From an uncultured Slackia sp. (GTDB lineage Bacteria > Actinomycetota > Coriobacteriia > Coriobacteriales > Eggerthellaceae), in assembly GCF_934630525.1 (NCBI RefSeq), contig NZ_CAKTVX010000008.1:1-64000 (forward strand): 64,000 nt of DNA, written 5' to 3'. Numbering within the stretch: position 1 is the first letter of the stretch; each line of letters begins with the position of its first letter. This document shows, in pieces, positions 7,168 to 17,269 of this stretch. The notes beneath the pieces are model-generated. The model made no database searches. It worked only from the letters and a program-made list of their open reading frames with translations, and was not told the DNA's origin. Made by a program: the position numbers and the translations under genes.

Positions 7168-9192
7168 CTACGAGGGTTGGCACGCTGGCGCGATGGCTCC
7201 AAACGGGCAAACCTGCGTGCACAAACCGCAGCCCGTGCACAGCGTTTTATCAATCGTGGCAACTTCGCCATTGAATCCAATGGCGGGACATCCTATCGCC
7301 GTGATGCACTTCTTGCAGCCCGTGCATGTTTCCGCGGCAATCGAGACAGGAGCCTCGGGTTTGACGAGGTTCACGCACGGCGCACGGAAGATAACCGCCG
7401 AAGGCCCCTCGAAAGAAACCGCCTTCGTGACCGCATCGACGCTCTCATCAAGATGATGGGGGTTGGCAAACTCGATGCATTCCACGTCAAGCGCCTCGAG
7501 GACGCCCTCGATAGAAAGCGGCGCGCTTTTCGGCCCCATGAGCGTGTTGCCCGTGCCGGGGTGAGGCTGCCCGCCCGTCATAGCCGTGGTGGAATTGTCG
7601 AGCACGCACACCGTGATGTCGTGCTGGTTGTATACGGCATTGGCAACGCCCGTAATGCCACTCGCGAAAAACGTCGAATCGCCCACGAAAGCGAGCTGTT
7701 TCGCCGTAGGATCGGCAACGCCGAGGCCTTGCGCCATCGTAATGCCCGCGCCCATGCACAAGCAGGTATCCACGGCATCGAGCGGCTTGGCATTACCCAA
7801 GGTGTAACAGCCGATATCGCCCGAGAAGATACCGCGAACGCGCATTTTCTTGAGCGCTTGCTTGCATGCGTAGAACGAACCGCGATGAGGGCAGCCTGCG
7901 CACAACACCGGTGGGCGCGCGGGGAGTTCGATATCGAGCTTGGGCGCTGCGGCTTCGCGCGCGCGAGCTCGCGCATTGGCACGTTCTTCAATTTTGCGCG
8001 CAAGCTCATCGCCCGAAACGCCCGCGCGACGCAGCAAGGCCTCATCAAAGAACCCGCTCAAACGCTCGGCAATATCGTCGGCATCGTTCTCGCCGGCATC
8101 GCGGCACGCGCCCGATGCGCGGCCAAGAACCCGAGGCGCGCTCTTGCCTCGCGCCGCGCGCAAGCCGGCCACATGAACGAGGCCGTCTTCAATAACCGAA
8201 TCCAGCTCCTCGAACACGATCACGGCATCGAGGCCATCGAGGAATTCATCCACACGCGCCTCGGGGAACGGGAACGGAGTTCCAATTTGCATAAAACGAT
8301 AGCTCGGAAGGGCTTCGTCGCACTCGCCACCAGCAGCACCAGCCACAAAAGCCGCCTGTTTTGCCGCATGCTCAAGAACCGAAAGCGCCTCTTTCGCATA
8401 CGCGGCCGACACGCCGCCGCACGCGATGCCAATTTTCGGCGCATCGCCGTGGTTTTCAATGGGGTTGAAACGCGAAAGGTCTTCCGACGCCAAACCGCTC
8501 GGCGTCTCGGAAGCGCATGCGCCCGAGAACTCATCGGCGATCTTCGCCAATCGATCGTTGATTTCTTTATGACCGCGATATGCTCGCGCAGGGAAAATAA
8601 CCCATCGCGAATCGTCTTTGGAGAAGCCTTTCACGGGGGCGCCCTGCGTTTTTTCCGCCACATCGACGAACGTTGACGAGTGGCATACACGCGTCGTTGG
8701 GCGCACGATAACCGGCGTTCGATAACGCTCAGAAAGCGCGAAGGCGCACGGGAGCATTTCAACGCCCTGTTCAACGCTCGACGGATCGAACACGGGAATC
8801 TTCGCGAACGACGCAAAACGACGCGTATCTTGTTCGGTTTGCGACGAAATGGGGCCAGGATCGTCGGCCACATATATGACGCAGCCGCCCTCGACGCCCA
8901 CATAGTTCAAGCTCATGAGCGGGTCGCTCGCGACGTTGAGGCCGACTTGCTTGCAGGTGAACAGCGTGCGTGCGCCAGCATACGATGCGCCGGCGAGCAA
9001 CTCGAGCGCCGCTTTTTCATTGGTCGACCATTCAACATGCACGTTTTCGGCAGCACCCGCCTGCACGCGCTTCGCGACGGTTTCGATAAGCTCGCTCGAG
9101 GGCGTGCCCGGATAACCCGCGACCACGGCAACGCCCGCCTCGAGCGCGGCATGCGCGAAGGCCTCGTTGCCCATGAGCAATTTCTTCGTCAT
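7168..9192 (-). CDS. iorA: Indolepyruvate:ferredoxin oxidoreductase, alpha subunit
   Basis: A 674-aa thiamine-diphosphate enzyme subunit of normal length. The N-terminal part has GYPGTPSSELIE; the middle has CAGCPHRG and the thiamine-diphosphate site GDSTFFASG with the downstream NST. The C-terminal ~60 residues are a two-cluster ferredoxin domain (CTGCKKC...C and CTGCGLCTQVCP). It converts indolepyruvate, phenylpyruvate or hydroxyphenylpyruvate plus CoA to the aryl-acetyl-CoA, CO2 and reduced ferredoxin. Its ATG shares a base with the purE stop (TAATG), so translation is coupled. It probably works with the PaaK-like ligase at 527-1762 in aromatic amino acid fermentation. Confidence 0.95.
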   Translation of the reverse strand: MTKKLLMGNEAFAHAALEAGVAVVAGYPGTPSSELIETVAKRVQAGAAENVHVEWSTNEKAALELLAGASYAGARTLFTCKQVGLNVASDPLMSLNYVGVEGGCVIYVADDPGPISSQTEQDTRRFASFAKIPVFDPSSVEQGVEMLPCAFALSERYRTPVIVRPTTRVCHSSTFVDVAEKTQGAPVKGFSKDDSRWVIFPARAYRGHKEINDRLAKIADEFSGACASETPSGLASEDLSRFNPIENHGDAPKIGIACGGVSAAYAKEALSVLEHAAKQAAFVAGAAGGECDEALPSYRFMQIGTPFPFPEARVDEFLDGLDAVIVFEELDSVIEDGLVHVAGLRAARGKSAPRVLGRASGACRDAGENDADDIAERLSGFFDEALLRRAGVSGDELARKIEERANARARAREAAAPKLDIELPARPPVLCAGCPHRGSFYACKQALKKMRVRGIFSGDIGCYTLGNAKPLDAVDTCLCMGAGITMAQGLGVADPTAKQLAFVGDSTFFASGITGVANAVYNQHDITVCVLDNSTTAMTGGQPHPGTGNTLMGPKSAPLSIEGVLEALDVECIEFANPHHLDESVDAVTKAVSFEGPSAVIFRAPCVNLVKPEAPVSIAAETCTGCKKCITAIGCPAIGFNGEVATIDKTLCTGCGLCTQVCPFGAIAPACQPS

Positions 9193-9653
9193 TATTCAGC
9201 CATCTTCGCTTTGAAATCGGAAATCTTCTTGCGGCATTCATCGCAGCCCGTGCCGAGCATTTGCACCGCGAGAATGGCGGCGTTTTTCGCGCCATTGATG
9301 GCAACGCATGCAACGGGCACGCCAGAAGGCATTTGAACCATAGAGAGAAGCGAATCAAGACCGCCCAAGTCGCTCGTTTTCATAGGCACGGCAATAACCG
9401 GCAACGGAGTATAGGCAGCAACCACACCACCAAGGTGAGCGGCCTTGCCAGCAGCGGCAACGATAACGCGCATGCCGCGCTCCTCGGCGCCCGAGGCCCA
9501 TTCATGCACCTCAGCCGGTTTGCGATGCGCGCTGGCAACCTTCACTTCGTAAGGAATGCCGAACTCCTCGAGCTGCTTCATGCACGGCTCCATATTGGGC
9601 ATGTCGCTTTCGCTGCCCATGATGATTCCGACCAACGCCTTTTCTTCGGCCAT
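9192..9653 (-). CDS. purE: N5-carboxyaminoimidazole ribonucleotide mutase
   Basis: A 153-aa class I PurE. The signature GSESDMPNM, the SAHRKP motif and the AGKAAHLGGVVAA stretch are all present. It converts N5-CAIR to CAIR in purine synthesis. The frame continues upstream, but ATG 9653 with GAGG 8 nt before it is the normal family start. It is the first gene of a purE-iorA-iorB unit and overlaps iorA by one base, which is unexpected because no other pur gene is nearby (purD and purA are 20 kb away). A TATACT -10-like box lies at 9695-9700 on the minus strand. Confidence 0.93.
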   Translation of the reverse strand: MAEEKALVGIIMGSESDMPNMEPCMKQLEEFGIPYEVKVASAHRKPAEVHEWASGAEERGMRVIVAAAGKAAHLGGVVAAYTPLPVIAVPMKTSDLGGLDSLLSMVQMPSGVPVACVAINGAKNAAILAVQMLGTGCDECRKKISDFKAKMAE

Positions 9654-9792
9654 GAAAATCGCCTCTTCCACTCGCGAACGCTTTTTCTCGCTAAAGTATA
9701 GCGTGTAAAAAGCGTCGGAATGAAAGAGGCGCAGGATAACTAAATGATACGTGGCGCGAAAGGACCGCGAGACAACGTGCGGAAACGAGCGG

Positions 9793-11790
9793 CTACCTTG
9801 CGCCACCGCCTCCTCCGCCGAAGCCGCCTCCGCCAAAATCGCTGCCACCCGAGAAGCCGCCACCGGAGCCGTCGCTGCTCGACGCAGCGCTGAGCGCTTC
9901 GGAAACCGTCTGCATCGTGTTGGTCTGCATGGTTTGGAACATTTCGGCGGGGCTCGCAACGGGAGCGGCCGCACCACCCGGCATGCCGTAATAGTGAGGC
10001 ATGAGCCAATAGCCCGTCGATGTCGCGAAGCCTTCGTCTTGGATGACCTGAGGCAGCTTCATCTGCAGCGCTTTCATAGCCTCTTCGGCGACGCCAAACA
10101 CGTAGGCGTACACCATCATTTCGCCCCACACTTTCACATCGGTGGGCAAGCGTTCGTCGAGCGCGCTGAAATCTTTGAGCCAGTTGCGCAGGCCGACGCA
10201 CTTGGCATGAATCTCAACCGCCTCGCGGCTGCGGCGTTGCATGAACTTCGAAAGCACCGCGAGCACCACCACGGGCGGAATGAACGCCAAGAACAACGTG
10301 AATTCGTCGGTCACGAAAAGCGAGAAGACGCCCACGAGGCCCAGCAGCACTGCGAGCACGAAGAAAACCACGCGATAGTGCGAACCTTTTTCCTCAAAGA
10401 AGTTGCACTTGTTCGTTTCAGCCGAAACCACGCCCTGCCAGCTTTCCATAGCGTCGTTGAACGACTCAGGGTAATCGGTTCCGAACTGCTGGATAGTGCC
10501 AAACCACAAGGAATCGGCACCCTTGGCAATTTTCTTGAATACGAGGTCCATCGTTTTTTTATCGATGGGGTCGACGACCTTTTCTTCCCAGCCAGGAAGG
10601 CGCGTGATGTAGTAATCGTTCACCGTTTTGCTGCCGCCCATGCCAAAAAGCCCCTTGTTGGGCGCTTCGTAGCTGCCGGCATCGAGGCGAATTGCGCCGA
10701 TATGGGACAGATGCATGAGCGTCGCTATAAGGTCATTGGGAGATTCGGCATCGAAGCGCCACAGTCGCCCGATAACTGCGGGCGAGAGACCCTTTGCAGG
10801 CACATCGCGCCAGTATGTATCCTGGAATTGGGGCTTATACTCGCGACCATGGCGGAAGAACATGAACACCGCCCACACGATAATGCCGATGGCGGCAACC
10901 AGGCACACGACAATGAAGAGAAGCGACTGCAGTCGGGAGGCGTTCGCCTTGTTCGCAAGCTGGGCTTCATCTTCGAGCACGGAGTCGAGTCGATTGCCCA
11001 TATGCTTGTTGGCCGCCGAGCCCGAAACGTTCATCCATTCCGCAGGGAATACCGAGTGGATTTCAGCATAGCCGCCCGCGCTTACCGAAGAAACCTGCGC
11101 ATAAATCGCGCCATCATCGCCAATGGACAGGCTTCCATCGAGCGGACCATGGCCCCATGCACGCACATTGTCGCCCGCGCGAACCTGCGTGCCCGCAGGA
11201 ACCGGAACCGTGAGCGTCGTGGTTACATGGTCGCTGTCGACCGCCCAACCATGGCCGATATATTGCCAATACACCTCGGCGACGTCGTCGTAAACCTGAA
11301 CGAAATTCGAAATGGAGTACGTGAGGGTCATCGAAACTTCGGAATCGGATTCGTCGAAGAACACATACACGGTGTTCTCATCCTCGTCGATGGAATACGA
11401 CGGGTATCCCGCGCCGCCAGCCTCGCGCCACGCACGCTGAAATTCTACGGGGGAAAGCGTCTGGGTCTCGCCCGTGGACTCATTGGTGAGCGACACCGAT
11501 TTCACCGAAAGCATGCTTTCCTTAGTCGGCATGTTGTCAAAGGACCACCACACCGCCGTGAAATTGCCGGAGAAATCGAATGTGCGCGTTTCGGTGACAT
11601 CAAGCGAGCCGTCGGCGTTCGCTTGGGCGTCGATCGTGACGCTTGGGCATGTGTACGATTTGGCGTACGCGTGCGATGGCGCGCATGAAAGCACGACAAC
11701 GGCAGCGGCCACGATAATAAAGAATTGCAAAATGAAGGTATATGCAACGCGTTTTTGCGAAGCTCTGTGGTGATTCAGCGATGAAGTCAT
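9793..11790 (-). CDS. DUF2207 membrane protein with Gly-rich tail
   Basis: A 665-aa protein with an N-terminal signal/anchor helix (about residues 14-38), a long beta-rich external domain of the DUF2207 type starting near KSYTCPSVTIDAQANADGSL, then a helix, a cytosolic part, two more helices and a C-terminal tail made almost only of glycine with some Ser, Phe and Asp. DUF2207 proteins often occur with LemA proteins, and a lemA gene lies at 42237-42785. The biochemical role of the family is not established. ATG 11790 with GGGAG upstream is preferred over a TTG one codon earlier. Confidence 0.82.
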   Translation of the reverse strand: MTSSLNHHRASQKRVAYTFILQFFIIVAAAVVVLSCAPSHAYAKSYTCPSVTIDAQANADGSLDVTETRTFDFSGNFTAVWWSFDNMPTKESMLSVKSVSLTNESTGETQTLSPVEFQRAWREAGGAGYPSYSIDEDENTVYVFFDESDSEVSMTLTYSISNFVQVYDDVAEVYWQYIGHGWAVDSDHVTTTLTVPVPAGTQVRAGDNVRAWGHGPLDGSLSIGDDGAIYAQVSSVSAGGYAEIHSVFPAEWMNVSGSAANKHMGNRLDSVLEDEAQLANKANASRLQSLLFIVVCLVAAIGIIVWAVFMFFRHGREYKPQFQDTYWRDVPAKGLSPAVIGRLWRFDAESPNDLIATLMHLSHIGAIRLDAGSYEAPNKGLFGMGGSKTVNDYYITRLPGWEEKVVDPIDKKTMDLVFKKIAKGADSLWFGTIQQFGTDYPESFNDAMESWQGVVSAETNKCNFFEEKGSHYRVVFFVLAVLLGLVGVFSLFVTDEFTLFLAFIPPVVVLAVLSKFMQRRSREAVEIHAKCVGLRNWLKDFSALDERLPTDVKVWGEMMVYAYVFGVAEEAMKALQMKLPQVIQDEGFATSTGYWLMPHYYGMPGGAAAPVASPAEMFQTMQTNTMQTVSEALSAASSSDGSGGGFSGGSDFGGGGFGGGGGGAR

Positions 11791-11800
11791 CAAGTCTCCC

Positions 11801-11829
11801 TTGCATTTGGATAGGTGTCACGGTATCAT
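11801..11829 (+). promoter_or_regulatory. Promoter of tRNA-Ser(GCT)
   Basis: TTGCAT (11801-11806), a 17-nt spacer and TATCAT (11824-11829), about 35 nt before the tRNA. The spacing and both boxes are close to consensus. Confidence 0.65.
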
Positions 11830-11864
11830 ACACCCCTGCACGCGCAAAAATGTGCGTCATGAGC

Positions 11865-11955
11865 GGAGAAGTGACCGAGAGGCCGAAGGTGCTCGCCTGC
11901 TAAGTGAGTATACCCCACAAGGGTATCTGGGGTTCGAATCCCCACTTCTCCGCCA
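11865..11955 (+). tRNA. tRNA-Ser (anticodon GCT)
   Basis: A 91-nt class II tRNA. The acceptor GGAGAAG pairs with CTTCTCC, the anticodon loop is CTGCTAA (anticodon GCT, reading AGC/AGU), and there is a long variable arm, a GGTTCGAATCC T-arm and an encoded CCA. It stands alone between its own promoter and terminator. Confidence 0.97.
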
Positions 11956-11967
11956 GTTTGAATGCTT

Positions 11968-12028
11968 ACAGGCACGGAAAACCGTGCCTGTTTTTCTTTT
12001 TGAAAGCCCGTTCTGACGAACGGGCTTT
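11968..12028 (+). terminator. Double terminator after tRNA-Ser(GCT)
   Basis: ACAGGCACGG/CCGTGCCTGT (11968-11991) is followed by TTTTTCTTTT. A second hairpin, AAAGCCCGTT/AACGGGCTTT (12003-12028), follows directly. The first is a textbook intrinsic terminator. The second resembles the hairpins at 37404-37430 and 41995-42016. Confidence 0.85.
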
Positions 12029-12043
12029 TCTCGTATGAGGCGT

Positions 12044-12208
12044 CCTGACGCTGCGTGGCGGGCGAGGCGCGCCACCGAGAAACCCTCTGCGCTCATTCTT
12101 GCTCTTCATTTCTTTAGTTAAGCGCAGCGAGGTGAGCGCATAGCGAGCAAAGCGAGCGGTAGCGAACCGTGGTTCTCGGCGACACGCCTCGCCCGCAGAG
12201 CCGTGAGG
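12044..12208. repeat. Foldback element, core type A
   Basis: The arms 12058-12084 and 12171-12196 are near-perfect reverse complements, and weaker pairing extends to 12044 and 12208. The 86-bp core contains CTTGCTCTT, TTAGTTAAGCGC and GCGCATAG. An element at 50656-50808 has the same core and core length but quite different arms. No reading frame is plausible. Confidence 0.65.
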
Positions 12209-12238
12209 GAAATCGCCATCTCTTTCTTGCGTAAAACA

Positions 12239-12264
12239 AAGAAACCCGCCGAAGCGGGTTTCTT
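12239..12264 (-). terminator. Terminator after the PrsA-like gene
   Basis: AAGAAACCCGC, loop CGAA, GCGGGTTTCTT: a perfect 11-bp stem 20 nt beyond the stop codon, followed by TT on the minus strand. Confidence 0.7.
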
Positions 12265-12284
12265 AATTGAGTGCGTTGTTGCAC

Positions 12285-13466
12285 CTAGTTGGTCTTTGTC
12301 TCGGCGGGCTGAGAAGACTCAGTCGAGGCGTTCTCGGTCGAAGATTCAGTCGAAGAGTCGGCGGAAGCGCTTGCATCAGACTCCGTCGAAGTAGTCGTGC
12401 TCGAAGGCTCAATGCCGTCAAGGCTTACGTCGTAGGCAAGGCCGCTCGGCATATCGTTGATCTGAATGTCGGCATTGCTCTTGTAATCCTGGTACCACTG
12501 CGAATAAGCCTGCTGCTTGGCGGAAGCCTCAAGCGTGGACTTGATGGAATCCATGAACTCAGACGGAAGTTGGTCGGTCGACGTAACTTCCTCGGGAGCG
12601 TTGAACACCTGGGTGCACTTGATGATATGGATGCCGTAGCTCGAGGTTACCAGGCCGGAAACCTGACCTTCTTCAAGGCCATCAAGGGCAGTTTGGTACT
12701 CATCGACAAACGACGTCAGCTTATCCCAGCCAACATTGCCGCCGTCTTCCTTGCTGCCTTCATCCTGAGAATACTCTTGAGCGGCTTGGGCGAAGTCGAG
12801 CTCGCCAGAGTTGATCTTGTCGAGCACTTCCTGCGCGGTAGCTTCATCATCGGAGCTGAACAGAATGTGGCTCGATTTCTTTGCACCGTTGTAGTAAGTG
12901 GCATACATCTGCGCGTACTGCAGAAGCTCTTCATCGGTGGGGTCTTCCGGCTGGGCGACCTTTTCCTGAAGGGCCTGCTGAAGCATGGAAATCTCGAGCA
13001 GCGAGCGATACTGCGACTCGGTAGTGCCAATCTGCTTCAGCGCGTTTTCCCAATCTTCATCGGAATCGTAGTAAGAGCGCATCTGCTGCACCTGGGAATC
13101 GATTTCGGAAGACTCGACCTTAATGTCGTTTTCTTCGGCAGCCTGGCGAATAAGCTCCTGGCTCGCGTAATAGTTGATGACTTCCTCGCGAATATCGGCC
13201 GCGGTGTAATTATTGTCGACGAGCCACTGCGCCCAGTCGGCGTCGGACTCAAGATTCGACATGCTGCGGAAGTTTGCGATGTACGACGTCACAGCCTTCT
13301 CGCCGATTTCCGTGCCATTGACCGTGGCGGCAACGCCTTCGGACGTATCGTTCACCGACACGTCGCCGGAATCGCTTTTCGTCTGGCTGCAGCCAACGGC
13401 GGCAAAACAGCATGCGGCGGAAAGCGCCGCAGCGCAGGCGATTTTCAAGAAGTTCATCTTCTTCAT
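12285..13466 (-). CDS. PrsA/SurA-like peptidyl-prolyl isomerase lipoprotein
   Basis: A 393-aa lipoprotein. The signal peptide ends in the lipobox AVGC (Cys about residue 26). A SurA-N-like helical domain follows (ATVNGTEIGEKAVTSYI onward), then a parvulin domain at about 195-290 with SSHILFSSDDEA, FAQAAQEYSQDEGSK and GIHIIKCTQV. The tail of about 45 residues is almost only Ser, Thr, Glu and Ala and probably spans the wall. It should help fold exported proteins at the outer face of the membrane. GGAGAAGG precedes the ATG. It is a single-gene unit with its own terminator. Confidence 0.88.
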   Translation of the reverse strand: MKKMNFLKIACAAALSAACCFAAVGCSQTKSDSGDVSVNDTSEGVAATVNGTEIGEKAVTSYIANFRSMSNLESDADWAQWLVDNNYTAADIREEVINYYASQELIRQAAEENDIKVESSEIDSQVQQMRSYYDSDEDWENALKQIGTTESQYRSLLEISMLQQALQEKVAQPEDPTDEELLQYAQMYATYYNGAKKSSHILFSSDDEATAQEVLDKINSGELDFAQAAQEYSQDEGSKEDGGNVGWDKLTSFVDEYQTALDGLEEGQVSGLVTSSYGIHIIKCTQVFNAPEEVTSTDQLPSEFMDSIKSTLEASAKQQAYSQWYQDYKSNADIQINDMPSGLAYDVSLDGIEPSSTTTSTESDASASADSSTESSTENASTESSQPAETKTN

Positions 13467-13691
13467 TAAGCCCTACCTTCTCCTATGGGCAAGGGCAAAC
13501 GGAACGCGACCTAAACTCTCCCCATGCCGCATTCGCTTTTGCCCTTTGTGTACGGGCCAGTATTTTCCCACAGGCGAAAAACGGGTTTAACGCCGTCACA
13601 ATACACCCACACGCACACCACGCGAACGCCCAAAATGCACGGCCATATACGGCAAATTGGGCATTTCGGCGCATGCGAATAAACGCGCGTA

Positions 13692-13726
13692 TATACAAAG
13701 ACCCGCCCATATATGAGGGCGGGTCT
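13692..13726 (-). terminator. Terminator after typA
   Basis: AGACCCGCCC and GGGCGGGTCT form a perfect 10-bp stem with an 8-nt loop, 22 nt beyond the typA stop, followed by TTTGTATAT on the minus strand. Confidence 0.75.
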
Positions 13727-13748
13727 CAAAGCGGCGAAATGAAATTCG

Positions 13749-15560
<1,812 letters not shown>

Positions 15561-16097
15561 TTAGTCTTCTTCCCAGTTCTCTTCCAATTGGCGCTTCTGC
15601 ATCTCAATTTCGCCGAGGTGCTCATTGAGCGTCGCGATATTCTTGCACGCTCCTGTGAGCGTGACGATACCCCAAATTACCAACGTTCCCGCAAGGCCCG
15701 CCGCCCATACAACGCGTCGCAAAAACAGCGCGATAATGACGCCGGCCGCAATCATGATGATGGAATTGCGGCGCTCGTCGCACAGAGCATCGTGTTGTGC
15801 GATGAGCTGCGTGCGCGCGGCTTCCAAACCCGCGATTTTCGCCTCGCGCGCCGTGTAGGCTTGGCGAGGGCGAGAAGACGAGCGGCTCTGTTTCGACGCC
15901 GCGCGATCGCTCGTGAGGTATTCGTAGGCGTCTTGCAGGCGCTTGAATTGCTCAGTCGCGCGATCTTGCAGCTTCTTGTTATTCGCGAAGCGATCGGGGT
16001 GCAATATCTGCACGCACTCACGATAAGCCGATTTGATGTCGGCCGCCGACGCGTCGTCGTCGAGTCCAAGGATGTTGAGCGCTTCAGTACGATTCAC
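15561..16097 (-). CDS. J-domain membrane protein
   Basis: A 178-aa protein with an N-terminal J domain (residues 1-65) containing an intact HPD motif (LHPDRF), a basic Ser/Arg linker, a short coiled segment, two closely spaced membrane helices (about 113-150) and an acidic C-terminal tail. The J domain should stimulate an Hsp70 ATPase near the membrane. The start is GTG with AAAGGG 5 nt upstream. It is directly coupled to typA. The client is unknown, and the combination of J domain and membrane hairpin is not a standard DnaJ. Confidence 0.82.
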   Translation of the reverse strand: MNRTEALNILGLDDDASAADIKSAYRECVQILHPDRFANNKKLQDRATEQFKRLQDAYEYLTSDRAASKQSRSSSRPRQAYTAREAKIAGLEAARTQLIAQHDALCDERRNSIIMIAAGVIIALFLRRVVWAAGLAGTLVIWGIVTLTGACKNIATLNEHLGEIEMQKRQLEENWEED

Positions 16098-16285
16098 GCA
16101 AACCCTTTCGTCGACAAAGCGGAAACATACGGGCGAGAATTATAGCAGGCATAGCAACGCTGCAGATAAACGCGCAAAACGCTTACAAAGAACCTGCATA
16201 GCAGCGCCCGCAGGCGGTCATATGATTCCGGCGCGAAGGATGCTCCTCACGCATGGCACAAGCGCAGCGCGATGAGGACGAGATA

Positions 16286-16313
16286 CGAAAAACGCCGCCC
16301 CGAAGGACGGCGT
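16286..16313 (-). terminator. Terminator after tRNA-Ala
   Basis: ACGCCGCCC, loop CGAA, GGACGGCGT, with TTTTT after it on the minus strand, 9 nt beyond the tRNA 3' end. Confidence 0.85.
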
Positions 16314-16321
16314 ATTGAATG

Positions 16322-16397
16322 TGGTGGAGAATAGGGGGATCGAACCCCTGACCTCAGGCTTGCAAAGCCCGCGCTCTCCCAGCTGAGCTAATTCCCC
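16322..16397 (-). tRNA. tRNA-Ala (anticodon TGC)
   Basis: A 76-nt tRNA beginning GGGGAATTAGCTCAG, with anticodon TGC in the loop between GGGCT and AGCCT and an encoded CCA. It follows tRNA-Ile(GAT) after 59 nt on the same strand. This pair usually sits in rRNA spacers, but no rRNA is present here. Confidence 0.97.
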
Positions 16398-16402
16398 GTA
16401 TC

Positions 16403-16448
16403 TAATAAACGCTCCACCGGCTCGTGGCTCACGGTGGGGCGTTTATTA
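16403..16448 (-). repeat. 17-bp stem-loop between tRNA-Ile and tRNA-Ala
   Basis: The arms 16403-16419 and 16432-16448 are reverse complements except at one position, with a 12-nt loop. There is no U-tract, so it may guide processing of a joint tRNA-Ile/tRNA-Ala transcript or partly terminate it. Confidence 0.7.
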
Positions 16449-16456
16449 AGCAAAGG

Positions 16457-16533
16457 TGGTGGGCCTGACAAGGTTCGAACTTGTGACCTCACGATTATCA
16501 GTCGTGCGCTCTGACCAACTGAGCTACAGGCCC
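16457..16533 (-). tRNA. tRNA-Ile (anticodon GAT), copy 1
   Basis: A 77-nt tRNA beginning GGGCCTGTAGCTCAG, with anticodon GAT, T-arm sequence GTTCGAAC and encoded CCA. It is identical to the gene at 17099-17175; identity runs slightly past both ends, including the leader CGCTTTTAGCGC. Confidence 0.97.
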
Positions 16534-16552
16534 GCGCTAAAAGCGCTTGGCT

Positions 16553-16582
16553 ATATTACAACGACTCGAAACAACTTTGCAA
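16553..16582 (-). promoter_or_regulatory. Promoter of tRNA-Ile copy 1
   Basis: On the minus strand TTGCAA (16577-16582), an 18-nt spacer and TAATAT (16553-16558), about 20 nt before the tRNA. Confidence 0.6.
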
Positions 16583-17058
16583 CAACTTTTTTCAACTTTT
16601 TTCGAAGTCGCCCCGAATGCAGCGATTGGACCCGTTCTACGCGAAAACAGGTGCGGCATCCGTTCCACGAGACCGCACAATCGATCGACGTCTAGCAAAA
16701 CAAACCAAGACGAACTTTGCATAGACCGCGCAAGCCTCGCACGGCCTGCACAACCCACATCCGCGCAACGCCCAACCGCAAAGAAGGCATCCATCGGTAC
16801 CAACAAAAATCGATTGGCGGGAAATGCCCGAATGGGGCCCGATTGCAACAAATCGAGTTTTCTATGGCAAGAATCGAAACGACGGGGCCTTTTTTAGGTC
16901 GCCTTCAGGCGTCTTCGCAGTATGGACGCAATTCGTAATGCCAGGTCAACGCCACGTTACAAAAAGAGGCCCACGCAAACTATCGCAAAAAAGGGATGCA
17001 ACGAGGCCCCCTAACCGCATTTCCCGCCAAAAGCGGTCGCGCGACTAACGCCACATAT
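16583..17058. other. Gene-free gap between the two tRNA-Ile genes
   Basis: No convincing reading frame was found: the short open frames have neither protein-like composition nor ribosome sites. The main structure is an imperfect inverted repeat of about 35 bp, with GGCGGGAAATGC near 16817-16828 and its complement GCATTTCCCGCC near 17019-17030, each flanked by a GGGGCC-type block and a TTGCA block. Confidence 0.55.
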
Positions 17059-17088
17059 GAAAAAAGCCCGTCCAGAAAGGACGAGCTT
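17059..17088 (-). terminator. Terminator after tRNA-Ile copy 2
   Basis: On the minus strand AAGCTCGTCC, a short loop, then GGACGGGCTT followed by TTTT, 10 nt beyond the tRNA. Confidence 0.8.
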
Positions 17089-17098
17089 CAATGTTCGG

Positions 17099-17175
17099 TG
17101 GTGGGCCTGACAAGGTTCGAACTTGTGACCTCACGATTATCAGTCGTGCGCTCTGACCAACTGAGCTACAGGCCC
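17099..17175 (-). tRNA. tRNA-Ile (anticodon GAT), copy 2
   Basis: A 77-nt tRNA identical in sequence to 16457-16533. It has its own promoter and terminator, so it is an independent transcription unit rather than part of the Ile-Ala pair. Confidence 0.97.
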
Positions 17176-17194
17176 GCGCTAAAAGCGTTCGTTC

Positions 17195-17224
17195 ATAATA
17201 CGGCAAGACTCCCCTGTTTTCCAA
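17195..17224 (-). promoter_or_regulatory. Promoter of tRNA-Ile copy 2
   Basis: On the minus strand TTGGAA (17219-17224), an 18-nt spacer and TATTAT (17195-17200). Confidence 0.55.
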
Positions 17225-17269
17225 CATTGATTCCGACGAAGCCCCTTGCGGCACAAAGTCACCACAATT

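Noticed and set aside
9751..11688. Long plus-strand open frame (645 codons) opposite the DUF2207 gene
   Set aside because: It is the antisense of a real gene with family signatures, a common effect of GC-rich codon bias. It has no ribosome site.
16547..17048. Short open frames between the tRNA-Ile genes
   Set aside because: They overlap one another in several frames, have no ribosome sites and no protein-like composition.
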